From an uncultured Dehalococcoidia bacterium (GTDB taxonomy: Bacteria; Chloroflexota; Dehalococcoidia; Lucifugimonadales; UBA3495), in contig OY282565.1 of assembly GCA_958296445.1 (NCBI GenBank), forward strand, positions 1-64,000: a DNA stretch of 64,000 nt, written 5' to 3'. The position numbers and the translations under genes were made by a program. Each line of letters opens with the position of its first letter. Positions within the stretch are counted from its first letter, which is position 1. Shown piece by piece: positions 63,937 to 64,000 of the stretch. The notes beneath the pieces are model-generated. The model saw nothing but the letters and a program-made list of their open reading frames with translations. It was not told the origin of the DNA and searched no databases.

Positions 63937-64000
63937 ATGGCCGAAACGGCCGATGCCGTCGTAATCGGCGGCGGAGTTATGGGGTGCAGCATACTGTACC
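63937..64000 (+). CDS. FAD-dependent oxidoreductase (DAO family), 5' end only
   Basis: 21 codons before the right edge. MAETADAVVIGGGVMGCSIL has the Rossmann GxGxxG and following Met-Gly of D-amino acid/sarcosine oxidase-type flavoproteins. GAGGAGG precedes the ATG. Confidence 0.85.
   Translation, partial: MAETADAVVIGGGVMGCSILY

Overview
The window looks like a piece of a high-GC genome from the Chloroflexota, most likely a Dehalococcoidia/SAR202-type lineage. This is inference from gene content: a CoxSLM-type molybdoenzyme, several flavin (LLM) monooxygenases, many short-chain dehydrogenases (SDRs), two MmgE/PrpD proteins, MaoC hydratases, CMD and enoyl-CoA hydratase genes, many Uma2-type proteins and dense small palindromic repeats. 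The 23S rRNA gene is not linked to 16S or 5S, which is also known in Dehalococcoidia. No phage, integrase, transposase or CRISPR array was seen.

Layout. 1-3145 (minus): a coxS-coxL-coxM-like operon, cut by the left edge. 3424-6871: a duplicated-domain protein, lysA and holB. 6895-10192 (minus): a compact three-gene cassette (PD-(D/E)XK-like nuclease, multi-winged-helix protein, AAA+ ATPase) with a consensus sigma70 promoter and visibly lower GC than its flanks; this is the best candidate for an undescribed system, probably defence. 10234-15400: MFS transporter, repeat field, HNH nuclease, cmk, a PlsC-like acyltransferase. 15387-19274: a tandem duplication of a lipoprotein beta-propeller (glucose/sorbosone dehydrogenase-like) with a decayed HEPN-like gene. 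19470-31272: degradative and lipid-type enzymes (two LLM oxidoreductases, two SDRs, two MaoC-type hydratases, a double CMD protein) with an orphan DNA methyltransferase, DinB and small coiled-coil membrane proteins. 31571-33541: alpha/beta hydrolase and an HPP membrane protein preceded by a 24-bp minisatellite. 33986-39281: toxin-antitoxin modules, MmgE/PrpD and a membrane lipoprotein. 39388-44987: an SDR, two or three lipoproteins and a 2-kb repeat array. 45028-48560: UDP-glucose dehydrogenase and three tandem Uma2 genes. 48909-52521: SDR, epimerase, an exported protein and two small toxin-antitoxin-like pairs. 52553-56123: 23S rRNA and initiator tRNA with their own promoter and terminator. 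56210-64000: acyl-CoA dehydrogenase-like and enoyl-CoA hydratase genes, MOSC protein, a broken HicAB pair, Bax inhibitor-1 protein, a Uma2 with a coiled-coil tail, a second MmgE/PrpD, a NYN nuclease and the start of an FAD oxidoreductase.

Working together. The metabolic genes suit a heterotroph that oxidises diverse, possibly recalcitrant organic compounds: flavin monooxygenases open substrates, CMD and hydrolase steps follow, SDR/MaoC/enoyl-CoA hydratase feed beta-oxidation-like reactions and the molybdoenzyme oxidises CO or an aldehyde/heterocycle. Accessory DNA is dominated by four or five families of small palindromic repeats that fill nearly every intergenic gap, sit at the edges of broken genes and appear to have supplied 5' coding sequence to two exported proteins. 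Toxin-antitoxin-like pairs are numerous and several are visibly decaying.
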